NCBI GenBank assembly: GCA_002721895.1
Contig: PBLV01000044.1
Coordinates: forward strand, 1 to 64,000
Length of the DNA stretch: 64,000 nt
DNA from: Verrucomicrobiales bacterium
GTDB taxonomy: Bacteria > Verrucomicrobiota > Verrucomicrobiae > Limisphaerales > UBA1100
Direction: 5' to 3'
Of this stretch, positions 62,361 to 64,000 are shown piece after piece. Position 1 is the stretch's first letter, and each line of letters begins with the position of its first letter. The translations under genes and the position numbers were made by a program. The notes under the pieces are model-generated. The model worked only from the letters and a program-made list of their open reading frames with translations. It ran no database searches and was not told the origin of the DNA.

Positions 62361-63190
62361 TGTGATTTTAAAATTGCCTCCGTTGTTCGCAGGGCCCGCA
62401 CGGTCTCCAAGACATCGTGCACGCGAATAATGCGTGCCCCGGCGGCCACGGCATGGCAGGCGCTGGCGAGGCTGCCGGACAGGCGATCCTCCACCGCCGC
62501 CCCAGTCAGCGCCCCCAAGAACGACTTGCGCGAAGCACCCACCACCAAGGGCCGCCCCAGCGTTGTAAAGCGGGTGAGGTTTGCGAGCAATGCCAAATTG
62601 TGCGCCACCGTCTTGCCAAAACCAATCCCCGGATCCAGGGCCACCTGCTCGGCCGCCACGCCGGCCGCCGCCAAGCGTTCTAGGCGGTCAATAAAGAACG
62701 CCTCCACCTCGGCCACCACGTCGGTGTACTCGGGCTGGTCCTGCATAGTTTCCGGTGTGCCGTGCATGTGCATGGCGATGTACCCTGCGCCTGTATCAGC
62801 CGCCACGCGCCAGAGGGTATCCTCCCGGCGGTTGGCGGCAATATCGTTGATAACCGCCGCACCGGCTGCCACAGCCGCCTTGGCCACGGCGGGCTTCTGC
62901 GTGTCAATAGATACCGGAACGCCCGACTCCGCCGCCAACTGCCTGACCACCGGGATGACTCGCCGCAATTCCTCGTCCTCGGACACCGGTTCCGCGCCGG
63001 GCCGGGTTGATTCCCCGCCGACATCCAGCAACCCCGCGCCGTCAGCTGCCAGACGCAGACCGTGCGCCACCGCCGCCGACGCATCCACAAACCTGCCGCC
63101 ATCGGAAAAAGAGTCCGGGGTGACATTGATGATTCCCATCACCAGTGTCTCCAGAAACTCCAGCCGATGTTCGCCCGCCCGCCAAAGCAT
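62357..63190 (-). CDS. folP: Dihydropteroate synthase
   Basis: Joins p-aminobenzoate with the pterin pyrophosphate in folate synthesis. It has 277 residues. The typical start G-I-I-N-V-T-P-D-S-F-S-D-G-G and G-G-E-S-T-R-P-G are present, with D-P-G-I-G-F-G-K-T and the S-R-K-S-F-L substrate site. Its stop overlaps cdaA (ATGA), so folate synthesis and c-di-AMP synthesis are in one unit. Only 33 bp separate its start from the end of the terminator of the upstream gene, leaving little room for a promoter. Confidence 0.96.
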   Translation of the reverse strand: MLWRAGEHRLEFLETLVMGIINVTPDSFSDGGRFVDASAAVAHGLRLAADGAGLLDVGGESTRPGAEPVSEDEELRRVIPVVRQLAAESGVPVSIDTQKPAVAKAAVAAGAAVINDIAANRREDTLWRVAADTGAGYIAMHMHGTPETMQDQPEYTDVVAEVEAFFIDRLERLAAAGVAAEQVALDPGIGFGKTVAHNLALLANLTRFTTLGRPLVVGASRKSFLGALTGAAVEDRLSGSLASACHAVAAGARIIRVHDVLETVRALRTTEAILKSQ

Positions 63191-63223
63191 GCCCGACTAT
63201 GCCACGCCACCCCCAGCCACCCC

Positions 63224-63255
63224 AAAAAAAAAACGGCCCCCGCGAACGGGGACCG
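63224..63255 (-). terminator. Rho-independent terminator after the Met-Pro-Gln repeat gene
   Basis: On the minus strand a strong stem (63234-63242 with 63247-63255, one G-T pair, TTCG loop) is followed by ten T in a row. It lies 16 nt after the repeat gene stop and just upstream of folP. Confidence 0.87.
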
Positions 63256-63271
63256 GCTGCTGGCTATGGTC

Positions 63272-63718
63272 TTATCGAAGATTGATGCGCCGGAACGGCT
63301 GCTGCAACGGGTTGGCGTTGTAGGTTGGCATTTGTACCGGCCGATACCGATAGAGATTGTAGCCGTTCTGCTGCTGGACCTGCGGCATGCGTTGGTTGAA
63401 GCCAAAGTTCTGCTGCATGGGCATGCGCTGTTGGAAACCGAAGTTCTGCTGGCTCTGCATGGGCATGCGCTGTTGGAAACCAAAGTTTTGTTGGCGCTGC
63501 ATGGGCATGCGCTGGTTGAAGCCGAATTTCTGCTGCATGGGCATCATGTGGTTGAACCCAACTTTTTGGCCTCGCTGAAAAGCGTTGAATTCACGGCCCT
63601 TGTTTTTCGCAAACTCACCTTGGCGTTTGTTGGTCATGCAGCCTTCGCCTCCGGCCCGCGCCGTATCAGCCACGCCCAACATCAGGGCCGCGGCGGTGAA
63701 TGTGAGGATCTGTTTCAT
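63272..63718 (-). CDS. Secreted Met-Pro-Gln repeat protein
   Basis: 148 residues from ATG 63718, preceded by AGGAG with 4-5 nt spacing, the best Shine-Dalgarno sequence in the window. A signal peptide (about 1-22, T-A-R-A end) is followed by a basic stretch, then five repeats at residues 51-116, for example Q-N-F-G-F-Q-Q-R-M-P-M-Q, then an Asn/Pro/Arg/Tyr-rich tail. No family is recognised. The composition (Gln, Met, Phe, Arg, Pro) suggests an extended, self-associating surface or matrix protein. A longer frame starts at 63817 but lacks a signal. Confidence 0.8.
   Translation of the reverse strand: MKQILTFTAAALMLGVADTARAGGEGCMTNKRQGEFAKNKGREFNAFQRGQKVGFNHMMPMQQKFGFNQRMPMQRQQNFGFQQRMPMQSQQNFGFQQRMPMQQNFGFNQRMPQVQQQNGYNLYRYRPVQMPTYNANPLQQPFRRINLR
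63368..63568 (-). repeat. Tandem repeats inside the Met-Pro-Gln protein
   Basis: Five 36-42-bp units encoding Q-x-G-F-x-x-R-M-P-M-Q-type repeats (12-14 residues each). Unit lengths vary by one or two codons, so copy number may vary between strains. Confidence 0.85.
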
Positions 63719-63870
63719 GTTTCTCCTAGGTTGAAGATTTGGGTTGTTGTTTTCCCTTACATCGAATTTAAGGGGCTCCTTCTTACAACAAAATATCATA
63801 CTCATGCACGTCCGCAAGCCGCCCGCGCATTTTTGTCGCCATGCCTCCCACCGCGGCTACAATCCCGCGC

Positions 63871-64000
63871 ATGCCCACGCTCCCCATGCCTCTCATCACA
63901 CGCGTCATCGGCGGCCTGCTCGTGGCTGTCGGGCTGCTCGGATTTTTCTACTCACGCGCCATCACCGCGCTGATCCCTTTCTTCATCGGTGCCCCCCTGC
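63871..64000 (+). CDS. Start of a membrane protein (runs off window)
   Basis: ATG 63871 opens a frame to the window end with a hydrophobic stretch (R-V-I-G-G-L-L-V-A-V-G-L-L-G-F-F). ATG 63841 and ATG 63886 are alternatives. Too short to name. Confidence 0.45.
   Translation, partial: MPTLPMPLITRVIGGLLVAVGLLGFFYSRAITALIPFFIGAPL

Overview
The window reads as a stretch of chromosome from a Gram-negative member of the Planctomycetes-Verrucomicrobia-Chlamydiae group, most likely Verrucomicrobiota. The pointers are a DUF1501 twin-arginine protein, a PVC-type membrane-bound dehydrogenase with a C-terminal c-type haem, GYF_2-domain membrane proteins, a prepilin of the A-F-T-L-V-E type, a Kdo transferase (so an LPS outer membrane) and, above all, a four-gene pilus-type locus laid out like Amuc_1098-1101 of Akkermansia. 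GC is high (about 60 % by eye), genes are packed tightly, and many junctions are ATGA stop/start overlaps. I see no insertion sequence, prophage, CRISPR array, tRNA or rRNA gene: this is core chromosome rather than an island.

Layout. 1-4025: a Fur-family regulator followed by sufB, sufC and sufD (cut by the window edge), with a perfect 21-bp palindrome upstream. 4123-6850: korB and korA, a ferredoxin-dependent 2-oxoacid oxidoreductase. 7095-13185: housekeeping and unknown genes (HAD phosphatase, TPR protein, SGNH hydrolase, GNAT, HEAT-repeat protein, recF, a lipoprotein with an ExbD-like domain). 13316-17048: trpS, a sugar kinase-MurQ fusion for cell-wall recycling, and a serine/threonine kinase. 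17219-21283: a large Na+/H+ antiporter-type transporter, waaA and a small unknown gene. 22309-31245: the pilus-type operon (PilM-N fusion, PilO-like, PilP-position protein, secretin), with a stand-alone 5'-3' exonuclease at its tail. 31506-35516: sua5, thyA, folA, murJ. 35564-38008: trpD followed by three small membrane protein genes. 38062-41233: aroK, ptsI and a sugar nucleotidyltransferase. 41280-45817: two related membrane-anchored unknown proteins and an odd prepilin-like protein. 45821-48194: Rieske protein and a cytochrome b-c-c fusion. 48370-57158: DUF1501, menG, topB, xerC/D and the PVC dehydrogenase. 57165-59349: a coiled-coil protein, a lipoprotein and the longest gene-free stretch, which holds several hairpins. 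59350-63190: folP, cdaA, a miniature cdaR, glmM and a GNAT gene. 63224-64000: a secreted Met-Pro-Gln repeat protein with a strong terminator, and the start of another membrane protein.

How it fits together. The cytochrome b carries the PDWY form of the Qo motif, and menG lies 2 kb away, which suggests a menaquinol-oxidising bc complex. Cell-envelope functions recur: murJ, glmM, cdaA (c-di-AMP), kinase-MurQ, waaA and the pilus-type locus. Several genes have a -10-like hexamer only 7-10 nt before the start codon and no Shine-Dalgarno sequence, which suggests leaderless mRNAs. The most notable items are the pilus-type locus with its fused PilM-N and structured leader, the folP-cdaA-mini-cdaR-glmM operon, the palindrome upstream of fur-suf, the ExbD-like lipoprotein and the structured gene-free stretch at 58981-59349.
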